Shown here piece by piece: positions 38,004-45,466 of a stretch of DNA of 64,000 bases. Origin of the DNA: Marinobacterium lacunae. Its GTDB lineage: Bacteria > Pseudomonadota > Gammaproteobacteria > Pseudomonadales > Balneatricaceae. The stretch spans positions 124,001 through 188,000 of the forward strand of contig NZ_JMQN01000047.1 in NCBI RefSeq assembly GCF_000705555.1, written 5' to 3'. The notes beneath the pieces are model-generated. The model was not told where the DNA came from and made no database searches. It was given only the letters and a program-made list of their open reading frames with translations. The position numbers and the translations under genes are program-made. Position 1 is the stretch's first letter, and every line of letters starts with the position of its first letter.

Positions 38004-38699
38004 TCAAGGGTTACGCGCGGCGATGCGTGTTGCCCGGCTTTCTCGGAGTGTTTCCTGCGCTACTATTTCGAAGCCGCACAGTTTAAGCAGGTTGGCGATA
38101 TCCTCGGCCGAGTATCGATTATGCTCGAAGTAGTCTCTGAAGGAATCGTTCATGTCGGGGGCGTTAAGGGGGGCGGTGGCAAAGTCGACTTGGGGAAATT
38201 TGTGTCGCAGAAATGTATCTAAAGGCTGGCGCACCATATCCGTCAGTATCAGTATGCCGCCGGGTTTGAGCCAGTTTCGAAGTGCGCGAAACAGCATGAC
38301 CGGTTGAAACAGTTCATGGATCAACATATTGGCCAGGCACGCATCCAGTGAGTGCTGTGCGAACACATTTTCGCCGGGCGAGTTGAGATCCGCGATCCGA
38401 ATATCGAGATTGGAGGGGCACTCGTCGATGTGTGCGAGCATGTAGGGGGCTATTTCGATGCCCGTCAGCGAATAGTCCGGATGCTTGGACGCCAGCTGCT
38501 TCAGAAACAGCGCTGGGCCACAACCGAGATCGGCAATGTTGAGTGCTCCGGACGAGGGGGTGTGGGCATGCCAAAATGCCCAAAAGTCAGTATCATGATT
38601 GCGTTCGTGAGTGCTGACAGTTTTGGCGGCGGCCTTGGCGCCATCGCCACCATGATGCTGTTCCAGATAGCGTCGTGTTTCGTTCAGCTTATCGCTCAC
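38004..38699 (-). CDS. SAM-dependent methyltransferase (class I)
   Basis: This is a 231-residue class I methyltransferase. The SAM site is IADLGCGPALFLKQL near residue 54, followed by the acidic residue of LTGIEIAP and motif DACLANMLIHEL. I chose the GTG at 38699, which is preceded by GGGAGA; a longer frame from 38744 has no clear ribosome site. The substrate is not recognisable. It is divergent from the phosphoethanolamine transferase gene and is separated from dusA by 83 bp. Confidence 0.75.
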   Translation of the reverse strand: MSDKLNETRRYLEQHHGGDGAKAAAKTVSTHERNHDTDFWAFWHAHTPSSGALNIADLGCGPALFLKQLASKHPDYSLTGIEIAPYMLAHIDECPSNLDIRIADLNSPGENVFAQHSLDACLANMLIHELFQPVMLFRALRNWLKPGGILILTDMVRQPLDTFLRHKFPQVDFATAPLNAPDMNDSFRDYFEHNRYSAEDIANLLKLCGFEIVAQETLRESRATRIAARNP

Positions 38700-38776
38700 C
38701 GGGCATCTCCCTAAAATCAATATTGAATCCTGACGTAGCCGCACTTACCGTCGGGTTGGGTGTGTTTGCATAAAAG

Positions 38777-38782
38777 TATAAT
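38777..38782 (+). promoter_or_regulatory. TATAAT -10 element directly before the transferase gene
   Basis: A consensus TATAAT sits 8 bp before the ATG at 38790, with only a poor -35 match (TTGGGT, 15-bp spacing). If used, transcription would begin at or next to that ATG. The message would then be leaderless, or translation would begin at the next in-frame ATG at 38805. Confidence 0.35.
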
Positions 38783-38789
38783 GCGTTAG

Positions 38790-40541
38790 ATGGCTGAGAC
38801 GTACATGTGCCGTAATCCCTTGTTGCTACTTGTTCTTGTGTGGTTTGCCCTGTTGGGCCTGGATCTCTTTCTGGTGAGAGATCTTGAGTGGACTGTTGCA
38901 CATATCGACGGAAAGCGCTTTTGGGCCAACTTCCTGATCAGCGCGATCGTGCTCTGGGCCGTGCTTTACAATCTGCGAGGTTTAGGCAAGTACAGACCCA
39001 AGCTCTCGCTGGTTATTTCCATTCTTTTGAGTCTGACCTACTTTGTGCAAAGTGCCTATTTCGGTGTTTACAGGAAGTTTGTCAGTATCTTCGATTTTCG
39101 CTTTTTCTCTGTCGATCCGTGGTTGAGCATCGAGTTGTGGTGGGTGAACAGCAAAATCATGGAGCCGCTGCTTATCGCGGTGCTTGCTTTTCTGTTGATC
39201 CGTGTGGCGACTCGATTGCCCCGCGGTAGTCGATGGGTTGGCTGGAGCAAAGGCGTTTCCGGGCTGGCGCTTTTTCTGTTGGTGACGCTCAGTTGGTACG
39301 GCGCACCTCATTTTCAGGTGGGGCCGGTTGCATACGCCGGTAACTTTATAGGTGCCATCGAATTTACTCAGAACCGTGACGATTATCCGCCAAAGCCTGA
39401 GCTGCAATACCGTGAACAGGCTGTTCCCGGGGCGCCTGATATCGTTTTCGTGATCGGCGAGTCGCTTAACGTCAATCACATGGGAGTCTATGGATATGAG
39501 CGCGATACAACGCCTAACCTGTCGCGTATGGCTAAGACGGGTGAAGTGTTTGCGTTGCGCAACGCAGTGTCTATAGGGCCCAGAACGCTCTGCTCGGTGC
39601 CTTATATGATGACCGGTTTGCAGGGGATCGATCCTGAGGGTGTCATCTATTCGGTGCCGACGATCTTCAACTACGCGAAAAGTGCCGGGTATCAAACTGC
39701 GCTGATCACCGCTCAGGATTTTCAGTGGCGGGGAATAGACAAGATCTTTGTCGATGCGGATATGGATCATTTCGAGCAGGGCAGTAACTTCAGTGCCGAT
39801 GTTTCCGTGTCCGTGGGCGCTAATGATATGGATGTGCTCAAGCGCGGCGTCGGACCGTTTCTTGAAAGTGCGGCCGGGCGAAAAGCACCCTATATGCTGG
39901 TCACTCAGATGAGTGGCAGTCATACGCCTTTCAGTGCTCAGGTTCCTCAAGAGATGAAGCAGTTTTTGCCAGAGCCCAAGCAAAACAGCGTCAATGCGTA
40001 TGACAACACCGTCTGGTATACCGATCACTACCTGAATGAGCTGGTTAATCGTGTACGGCAGAAGTCTCCGGATTCATGGATCTTCTACTCCACCGACCAT
40101 GGCGAGCATGTCAGTGAGAAGGGGGGGCTGTTCCATAGCGATTTTACCAATGAAGTGACCCATAATGCGTTGCTGGTCTTTCCGCCGCCAGGATATCAAG
40201 CGCAGATTGGCAGGCAGCTGGATGCGCCGGTATCGCAAGCGGATATTTTTGCGACCATCCTCGAACTGATGCAGGTAAAGCCGGTCGCACCTCTTGATGG
40301 GTTGAGTTTGCTTGGCGATATTCCCGCTGATCGATTGAGAGTTGTCACGGCGTTCATGAAAACACTTCACAACGACCCACGCGCAGCGCTTGTGTTCCCC
40401 GACAGGTCCATATACGAAGTGGATTTTGAGCGGAAAAACGTGCGGCTCAGTGATGGCGAAACTGTTATTCCTTACGCGGAACTTGATATGCGGTATCGAA
40501 CTATTTTTGAGCGCCGCATGAAAATTGAGGTGAAAGAGTGA
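38790..40541 (+). CDS. Phosphoethanolamine transferase-type sulfatase-fold membrane enzyme (EptA/MCR family)
   Basis: This is a 583-residue protein. About five transmembrane segments fill residues 1-185, and the rest is a periplasmic sulfatase-fold domain. The domain has VIGESLNVNHMGVYGY (metal Glu), the nucleophile region GPRTLCSVPYMM with Thr three residues before SVP as in EptA and MCR enzymes, SGSHTPF, and STDHGEHVSEKGGLFH (metal Asp/His). Such enzymes move phosphoethanolamine from phosphatidylethanolamine to lipid A or another surface glycan and release diacylglycerol. The exact acceptor is unknown. The stop overlaps dgkA by 4 bp, and dgkA recycles diacylglycerol, which supports the assignment. 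Confidence 0.85.
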   Translation: MAETYMCRNPLLLLVLVWFALLGLDLFLVRDLEWTVAHIDGKRFWANFLISAIVLWAVLYNLRGLGKYRPKLSLVISILLSLTYFVQSAYFGVYRKFVSIFDFRFFSVDPWLSIELWWVNSKIMEPLLIAVLAFLLIRVATRLPRGSRWVGWSKGVSGLALFLLVTLSWYGAPHFQVGPVAYAGNFIGAIEFTQNRDDYPPKPELQYREQAVPGAPDIVFVIGESLNVNHMGVYGYERDTTPNLSRMAKTGEVFALRNAVSIGPRTLCSVPYMMTGLQGIDPEGVIYSVPTIFNYAKSAGYQTALITAQDFQWRGIDKIFVDADMDHFEQGSNFSADVSVSVGANDMDVLKRGVGPFLESAAGRKAPYMLVTQMSGSHTPFSAQVPQEMKQFLPEPKQNSVNAYDNTVWYTDHYLNELVNRVRQKSPDSWIFYSTDHGEHVSEKGGLFHSDFTNEVTHNALLVFPPPGYQAQIGRQLDAPVSQADIFATILELMQVKPVAPLDGLSLLGDIPADRLRVVTAFMKTLHNDPRAALVFPDRSIYEVDFERKNVRLSDGETVIPYAELDMRYRTIFERRMKIEVKE

Positions 40542-40912
40542 TTGTAACCAAATCCACGGGGCTGGCTCGTTTCTATCACGCCACGCGATATTCGATTAAG
40601 GGTATTAAAGCGGCTTATGCCAGTGAGCCTGCATTTCGGTACGAGGTCTGGATGGCCGCGCCGATGTTTCCATTGGCGTTTTTTGTGTCCCAGTCCGGGC
40701 TTCAGTTGGGGCTTTTGATTTCGACGTTGCTGGTAGTCTTGATGATGGAGCTGCTGAATACGGCAATCGAGGCGATTGTTGATCGGGCGGGTACGGAATT
40801 TCATCAGTTGGCCGGCCTGGCCAAGGACCTGGGCTCGGCTGCTGTGCTGCTGTCTCTATTTATTACACTTGCAGTTTGGGGCGGTGTGATCTGGGATAAC
40901 TTCCTGGCCTGA
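40538..40912 (+). CDS. dgkA: Diacylglycerol kinase
   Basis: This is a 124-residue inner-membrane enzyme that phosphorylates diacylglycerol to phosphatidic acid. It has three transmembrane helices and the family signature MELLNTAIEAIVDRAG with the catalytic Glu residues. It begins with GTG and overlaps the phosphoethanolamine transferase gene by 4 bp. The coupling makes sense, since the transferase reaction produces diacylglycerol. Length and hydrophobic pattern match DgkA fully. Confidence 0.95.
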   Translation: MIVTKSTGLARFYHATRYSIKGIKAAYASEPAFRYEVWMAAPMFPLAFFVSQSGLQLGLLISTLLVVLMMELLNTAIEAIVDRAGTEFHQLAGLAKDLGSAAVLLSLFITLAVWGGVIWDNFLA

Positions 40913-40972
40913 GAGCCGTTCCACAAGCCCCTGTTCTATGCGCCGCCATTTCGGCGGCTCCTGCACACAAGC

Positions 40973-41005
40973 AAAAAAAACGCCGCTATCCTTTCGGATG
41001 CGGCG
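40973..41005 (-). terminator. Orphan intrinsic terminator on the minus strand
   Basis: CGCCGC-T-ATCC (40981-40991) pairs with GGAT-GCGGCG (40996-41005) with one bulged base and a 4-nt loop. Eight A residues precede it on the plus strand, which read as a T-run on the minus strand. No minus-strand gene lies upstream of it, hence the small RNA proposal. Confidence 0.75.
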
Positions 41006-41076
41006 CGTTCGCAGTGCCCCTCGTGTGCGAAAAACTGGTTGGGAGGCCTCTACTTAGCGTCTGGCTCGCCAACCTG
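40973..41076 (-). ncRNA. Candidate small RNA with sigma-54-like promoter and intrinsic terminator
   Basis: On the minus strand a promoter-like element at 41087-41103 would start a transcript near 41076. The terminator at 40973-41005 would end it, giving about 104 nt. Inside it, arms AACAGGTTGG and CCAACCAGTT can pair with one mismatch over 10 bp around a ~26-nt loop, and a GCACACGAGGGGCACTGCGA segment links to the terminator hairpin. I do not recognise a known RNA family. Sigma-54-driven small RNAs such as GlmY/Z, Qrr, CrcZ and NrsZ are known in this class of bacteria. The start point is estimated. Confidence 0.4.
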
Positions 41077-41086
41077 TTTTCTATAA

Positions 41087-41103
41087 AGCACTAAGCGTGC
41101 CAA
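41087..41103 (-). promoter_or_regulatory. Sigma-54-type promoter element
   Basis: Read on the minus strand the element is TTGGCACG-CTTA-GTGCT. It has the exact GG/GC spacing of the sigma-54 consensus TTGGCACG-N4-TTGC, with one mismatch in the -12 box (G for the first T). A chance match cannot be excluded, but a terminator about 100 bp downstream on the same strand supports it. Confidence 0.5.
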
Positions 41104-41320
41104 CTTCTGATAACGCTGCCTTATGGCACTTCCACGGGTTTTCGTCCCGGTAGATGCTCGAATACAAGTGTTTTACTGCACCAATTAAGGGCTACTGTGC
41201 TCGTATGTAGTGCCTGCATGGCGGGCTGTCAGGGTTGGCGGGTTATGTTCTGGATGGCGAAGCCGGCCTTACAGGGGCTATAATCGCGTTTTTTTCACGA
41301 TAGGATCAAAACAGAACATC

Positions 41321-42808
41321 ATGACTGTTCGTACCCGTATTGCACCGTCCCCAACAGGCGATCCTCATGTAGGAACCGCCTACATCGCGCTATTCAACCT
41401 CGCTTTTGCTCGTCAGCATGGCGGTGAATTCATTCTGCGCATTGAGGATACCGATCAGACTCGCAGTACACCTGAGTCGGAACAGGCAATTCTTGATTCA
41501 TTGCGTTGGCTGGGTCTCGAGTGGGACGAAGGGCCAGACGTAGGTGGAGAGTATGGTCCTTACCGTCAGAGCGAACGTAAGGAGATGTACAAAGAGTTCG
41601 CGATGCGTTTGGTCGAGGAGGGTAAGGCCTTCCTTTGCTTCCGTACGGCTGATGAACTGAATGAACTGCGTGAACAGAATAAAACCGCGGGTATTCAGCG
41701 TGCGCTCAAACAGCAGGATCTCGAACTGCCGGCTGACGAGGTCGAGCGTCGAATGGCTGAAGGTGCTCCTTACGTCATTCGAATGAAGGTGCCTACTGAA
41801 GGTGTCTGTGAGATCGACGATATGCTGCGTGGCACCATGGAGCTTGATTGGGCGCAGGTAGACGCCCAGATTCTGCTCAAGTCCGATGGTATGCCGACGT
41901 ATCATCTGGCGAATATCGTTGATGATCATCTGATGAAGATCACGCACGTGATCCGGGGTGAGGAGTGGATTAACTCGGCGCCCAAGCACAAGCTCTTGTA
42001 CGAGTACTTCGGTTGGGAGATGCCGCGTCTGTGTCATATGCCGCTGCTGCGCAACCCGGACAAGTCCAAGCTGTCCAAGCGTAAGAACCCGACCAGCATT
42101 CTGTACTATCAGCGCATGGGCTACATGGCCGAAGCGTTGCTGAACTATCTCGGGCGTATGGGGTGGTCTATGCCGGACGAGCGTGAGAAGTTTGGCCGCG
42201 AAGAGATGTTTGCAGCCTTCGATATTCAGCGTGTATCGCTGGGCGGGCCGGTGTTCGATCAGGAAAAACTCAGCTGGTTGAATGGGCTGTGGATTCGAGA
42301 AAATCTCTCGGCAGAGCAGTTTGCCGCGCGTCTTCAAGAGTGGGCGCTCAATTCCGAATATCTGTCTCAGATCATTCCGCTGATTCAGCCTCGCGTCGAG
42401 AAGTTCTCGGACGTGGCACCTCTGGCTGGATTCTTCCTCTCAGGCATGATGCCGGTAAGCGAATCGAGCTTCGAGCACAAGAAGCTTACCATTGAGGATG
42501 TGCGCAAAATTCTGCAGTTCGCATCCTGGTATCTGGATGAACAGCGCCATTGGGATCGCGATCAGCTGTTCGAGGGGCTCAAAGCACTGGGTGAGGCGCT
42601 TGAATTCAAGATTCGAGATTTCCTGTTCCCGCTGTTTGTAGCGGTGTCAGGTACTTCTCAGAGTGTATCGGTTGTTGATGCCATGGCGATTCTCGGACCT
42701 GATATCAGCCGTGCACGTGTGCGCCACGCGCTCGATACAATCGGTGGGCCGTCGAAGAAACAAACCAAGACCTGGGAAAAAGAGTACAGAGCGTTTAATC
42801 CGAACTGA
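41321..42808 (+). CDS. gltX: Glutamyl-tRNA synthetase
   Basis: This enzyme charges tRNA-Glu with glutamate. The 495-residue class I synthetase has the HIGH-type motif in [18 protein letters not shown] near residue 8 and the KMSKS-type motif KLSKRKN near residue 245. The ATG at 41321 gives the correct N-terminus ([13 protein letters not shown]); upstream in-frame codons have no similarity. There is only a weak ribosome site (AGGATC). It lies just before a tRNA cluster that contains tRNA-Glu, its own substrate, an order also found in pseudomonads. Confidence 0.96.
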   Translation: MTVRTRIAPSPTGDPHVGTAYIALFNLAFARQHGGEFILRIEDTDQTRSTPESEQAILDSLRWLGLEWDEGPDVGGEYGPYRQSERKEMYKEFAMRLVEEGKAFLCFRTADELNELREQNKTAGIQRALKQQDLELPADEVERRMAEGAPYVIRMKVPTEGVCEIDDMLRGTMELDWAQVDAQILLKSDGMPTYHLANIVDDHLMKITHVIRGEEWINSAPKHKLLYEYFGWEMPRLCHMPLLRNPDKSKLSKRKNPTSILYYQRMGYMAEALLNYLGRMGWSMPDEREKFGREEMFAAFDIQRVSLGGPVFDQEKLSWLNGLWIRENLSAEQFAARLQEWALNSEYLSQIIPLIQPRVEKFSDVAPLAGFFLSGMMPVSESSFEHKKLTIEDVRKILQFASWYLDEQRHWDRDQLFEGLKALGEALEFKIRDFLFPLFVAVSGTSQSVSVVDAMAILGPDISRARVRHALDTIGGPSKKQTKTWEKEYRAFNPN

Positions 42809-42825
42809 TTCTGAAGGTCTCAAAG

Positions 42826-42864
42826 CGGCCACCTCATCCTAAAGGGTGCAGGTGGCCGTTTTTG
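42826..42864 (+). terminator. Intrinsic terminator of gltX
   Basis: Perfect 9-bp arms CGGCCACCT (42826-42834) and AGGTGGCCG (42850-42858), with a further short inner stem, are followed by five T residues. It separates gltX from the tRNA promoter. Confidence 0.93.
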
Positions 42865-42924
42865 TTTAAAAACTAACCTGTTGATCATAAACGAAAAAAT
42901 GCGAAGACGAGATTTTAAAAATGC

Positions 42925-42953
42925 TTGACACCCAAGAGGGCTCTAAGTAGTAT
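42925..42953 (+). promoter_or_regulatory. Strong sigma-70 promoter of the tRNA cluster
   Basis: TTGACA (42925-42930), a 17-bp spacer and TAGTAT (42948-42953) form a near-consensus promoter. The next bases, ACGCCCGG, are GC-rich, as in stringently controlled stable-RNA promoters. The first tRNA starts 18 bp downstream of the -10 box. Confidence 0.9.
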
Positions 42954-42971
42954 ACGCCCGGTCTTTACGGA

Positions 42972-43047
42972 GGGGCCTTAGCTCAGCTGGGAGAGCGCAA
43001 CACTGGCAGTGTTGAGGTCAGCGGTTCGATCCCGCTAGGCTCCACCA
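42972..43047 (+). tRNA. tRNA-Ala (GGC)
   Basis: This is a 76-nt cloverleaf with encoded CCA. The acceptor stem GGGGCCT pairs with AGGCTCC, with one G-U pair. The anticodon stem is CAACA/TGTTG and the loop is CTGGCAG, giving anticodon GGC. The T-loop is TTCGATC. It is identical to the tRNA at 43168-43243. Confidence 0.97.
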
Positions 43048-43066
43048 AATCCGTAAACGTCACAGC

Positions 43067-43142
43067 GTCCCATTCGTCTAGTGGCCTAGGACACCGCCCT
43101 TTCACGGCGGTAACAGGGGTTCGAACCCCCTATGGGACGCCA
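43067..43142 (+). tRNA. tRNA-Glu (TTC)
   Basis: This is a 76-nt cloverleaf with encoded CCA. The acceptor stem GTCCCAT pairs with ATGGGAC. The anticodon loop CTTTCAC gives anticodon TTC. The T-arm is AGGGGTTCGAACCCCCT-like. It lies 19 bp after the first tRNA-Ala in the same transcript and is the substrate of the upstream gltX product. Confidence 0.97.
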
Positions 43143-43167
43143 CTTCTTGACAGGTTATCCTGTTCGT

Positions 43168-43243
43168 GGGGCCTTAGCTCAGCTGGGAGAGCGCAACACT
43201 GGCAGTGTTGAGGTCAGCGGTTCGATCCCGCTAGGCTCCACCA
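43168..43243 (+). tRNA. tRNA-Ala (GGC), second identical copy
   Basis: This is a 76-nt exact repeat of the tRNA at 42972-43047, with encoded CCA and anticodon GGC. It is the last gene of the three-tRNA transcript. No clear T-run terminator follows directly. Confidence 0.97.
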
Positions 43244-43383
43244 ATTTCTTCCTTTCGACACTTTCCTTAGTCAGCTTGGCTCGCGTGATATCTTCGAATA
43301 CATCCAATCTTCGCAGGCGACTGCTGTGATGTCGGTCTCTCGGCTGAAGCAGGTGTGGTCGTGATCTGCTTCATGGGTGCGTA

Positions 43384-44151
43384 ATGGCTGATCGAGAGTT
43401 TTTTCGCAACGGGCCGGATCATAGAGCAGGGCATGAGGTCGACTTCGGGATTATCAGAAAACGATTCGATTTCAGGACGATCCGTGTCGGGCGTTGGGTG
43501 TCGAGTGCCGAGCAGTTTTCGGCGGCCGCCCGGTTTTATGATGCGCTTTGTGATCTGATGCTCATTCTTCGTGTGCCTGAGGCGGTTATTTCCCTGCGCG
43601 GCACGCTGGGGTTGCACTACGGTACCGGAGGAAGGCCAGGGGTTGCTGCGCATTACGACGCGGCTCAGCACGTTTTTGCGCTCGCGAAAAACGCGGGTCC
43701 CGGCAGTATTGCTCATGAGTGGTTTCATGCATTTGACCACTACATCGCCGATCACGCGTTCGACCGCGTAGCACCGGGCGTTTTTGGTTCGCGGGCCTGG
43801 CTGCATGATCACGCGATGATCGAGCACCCGCTCAATACATTACTCGGCAGCTGTTACCGGGCGATTATGCTGAGTCAGGATGGCGCGCAGGCAAGTGAGT
43901 TGGTCAAACGCTCACTGGCAGCCGATAAAGCCAGAGGCGTGATCTACTACAGTCTGCCCGAAGAGGTCTGCGCACGTGCGTTTGAGGCTTGGGTGCAGGA
44001 TGCTGGCGTAAAGAATCAGTTCCTGGTGAAGGGTACGCAGCAGTCTCCCGAAGCGCTTTCGGGGCTTTACCCTCAAGGCGAGGCTCGGGCGCGGATCGGC
44101 AGTGCCTTTGGTGAGTACTTTAGCGTGCTGGGGCGCGCACTTAATCGCTGA
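43384..44151 (+). CDS. Putative zinc metallopeptidase-like protein (CLCA_X-like)
   Basis: This is a 255-residue protein without a signal peptide or membrane segment. It has a zinc-peptidase-like motif H111-E112-W-F-H115, followed by A-F-D118-H119, within IAHEWFHAFDHY. A similar HEWFHxxDH motif occurs in the CLCA_X family and in a domain of large phage polyvalent proteins, as far as I recall. It starts 140 bp after the tRNA-Ala gene, and the next gene is 108 bp away, so it is probably monocistronic. I do not know its substrate. Position next to a tRNA could hint at acquisition, but I see no integrase or repeat of the tRNA 3' end. Confidence 0.6.
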   Translation: MADREFFRNGPDHRAGHEVDFGIIRKRFDFRTIRVGRWVSSAEQFSAAARFYDALCDLMLILRVPEAVISLRGTLGLHYGTGGRPGVAAHYDAAQHVFALAKNAGPGSIAHEWFHAFDHYIADHAFDRVAPGVFGSRAWLHDHAMIEHPLNTLLGSCYRAIMLSQDGAQASELVKRSLAADKARGVIYYSLPEEVCARAFEAWVQDAGVKNQFLVKGTQQSPEALSGLYPQGEARARIGSAFGEYFSVLGRALNR

Positions 44152-44259
44152 TCGATAGCTACAATGGTTTTACAAGCATGAACAGAATCTTCTTTCAGTC
44201 TGCAGCCGAATCGGGCGTGCGGGCAATGATTTTCGGGAACAAGGGTTAGGGAGACTCGG

Positions 44260-45405
44260 ATGTCGCAACTGATTTATCTCTGCAGCAGCGAGGAGATGCT
44301 TGAGTCTCTATCGGAGGGATTGCAGGGGGCGTACCCGGTTGAGGTCGTACACACGCCGGCGGAGTTTATGGAGCGTCTGAGCGTAGAGGTTGCAACTCGG
44401 CCGGACAATCGTGTCTTTCTGCTGGATGCGGTGGCTGTCGAGCGATTTGGGCGCGAGGCATGCAGGCAGGCGATAGATGAAGCAAGGTCTGCCTGTTTAT
44501 CGACAATTATGCTGTGTAGTACGCAGGGGCATAAAGTCGCAGCGCTAGAACTGGGCTGTGAAGATTTCCTGTGTCAGCCTTTGACGGAGCCTGTTCTCAA
44601 CAGCAAGTTTAAGACACATCTGCGCATGAATGCTCTGAGGCAGAAGGTTGAGGAGCAAAGCGATGCGATGGAACATGTTTTATCTGAGCTTGCGGTGGTG
44701 CAGGATGCCGCGATCTTGTGCCTGGCGGCGATCGCGCGGGTGCGGGATCATTCAACGGGTAACCATATTCTGCGCACCCAGCACTATGTCAAAGCGCTGG
44801 CAGAGCACCTGTGCCATCACCCCCGGTTTGCCGAAGTGCTGGATAGCGATACGATTGAGCTGCTGTACAAAACAGCGGCATTGCATGATATCGGCAAGGT
44901 GGCGATTCCTGATTCGATACTGCAGAAACCGGCTCAGCTGACTGTTGACGAATTTGAGGTTATGAAACGTCATACTGTATTTGGCTATCAGGCGATGCAT
45001 ACGGCCGAACAGTTGATGGAGCGTAATCTGGGTGTGCAGGCAGCCAAGTTTTTCCGTATTGGGCAACAGGTCACGTTAAGTCATCATGAGCGTTGGGATG
45101 GCTCAGGCTATCCGCAGGGGCTAAAGGGGGAGGAGATCCCGCTTGTCGCCCGGTTAATGGCTGTGGCGGATGTCTACGATGCAGTTTGCTCGCGCCGTCC
45201 CTATAAGTCGGCGTTAAGTCACGATGTGGCTGCGAAAACCATTATCGATGGGCGCGGCCTTCATTTCGATCCGGATGTGGTGGACGCCTTTGTCGACCTT
45301 AAGGAGACATTCGAGTATATCTCGGGGGTACTTGAGGATCGCTTTCCCTCGCTGAACGATCTGACGTTGCACTCTGCTGATGGAGCGCTGCCGGAAGGTC
45401 TTTAA
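44260..45405 (+). CDS. HD-GYP cyclic-di-GMP phosphodiesterase with degenerate receiver
   Basis: This is a 381-residue protein. Residues 1-120 look like a receiver but lack the acidic pair, and Q106 replaces the conserved Lys (FLCQPL); D56 (LLDAV) is kept. A short coiled coil follows. The HD-GYP domain (about 150-365) has RDHSTGNHILRTQHY, the HD pair H209-D210 (LHDIGKVAIPD), HHERWDGSGYPQGL and ADVYDAV, so it looks active in hydrolysing cyclic di-GMP. It is 61 bp upstream of a Cache histidine kinase, the natural partner, although the receiver may not be phosphorylated normally. A GGGAG ribosome site precedes the ATG. Confidence 0.9.
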   Translation: MSQLIYLCSSEEMLESLSEGLQGAYPVEVVHTPAEFMERLSVEVATRPDNRVFLLDAVAVERFGREACRQAIDEARSACLSTIMLCSTQGHKVAALELGCEDFLCQPLTEPVLNSKFKTHLRMNALRQKVEEQSDAMEHVLSELAVVQDAAILCLAAIARVRDHSTGNHILRTQHYVKALAEHLCHHPRFAEVLDSDTIELLYKTAALHDIGKVAIPDSILQKPAQLTVDEFEVMKRHTVFGYQAMHTAEQLMERNLGVQAAKFFRIGQQVTLSHHERWDGSGYPQGLKGEEIPLVARLMAVADVYDAVCSRRPYKSALSHDVAAKTIIDGRGLHFDPDVVDAFVDLKETFEYISGVLEDRFPSLNDLTLHSADGALPEGL

Positions 45406-45466
45406 GCGCAATGATGTGCCCAGTGTTATGCCTTAAGGTGTGATCGACAGATCGGGAGTGGTGGAA

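Larger units (their letters stand above)
40913..41320. other. Structured intergenic region between dgkA and gltX
   Basis: This 408-bp gap has no convincing protein-coding frame. It holds a hairpin (GCCGCC-N5-GGCGGC, 40942-40958) after dgkA without a T-run, an intrinsic terminator pointing to the minus strand, and a sigma-54-like promoter on the minus strand. Together these suggest a minus-strand small RNA of about 100 nt. The gltX promoter must lie in the right part. Confidence 0.5.

Noticed and set aside
38982-40028. A 348-codon minus-strand frame
   Set aside because: It is antisense to the phosphoethanolamine transferase gene, whose motifs are clear; composition is typical of a shadow frame.
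40942-40958. Hairpin GCCGCC-N5-GGCGGC as the terminator of dgkA
   Set aside because: No T-run follows on either strand, so I did not list it as a terminator; it may still be an mRNA end structure.
41498-42337. A 279-codon minus-strand frame
   Set aside because: It is antisense to gltX, with no ribosome site or domain.
42972-43243. The repeated 76-bp tRNA-Ala sequence as a mobile-element attachment duplication
   Set aside because: Both copies are complete tRNA genes in a normal Ala-Glu-Ala cluster, with no integrase or foreign segment between them.
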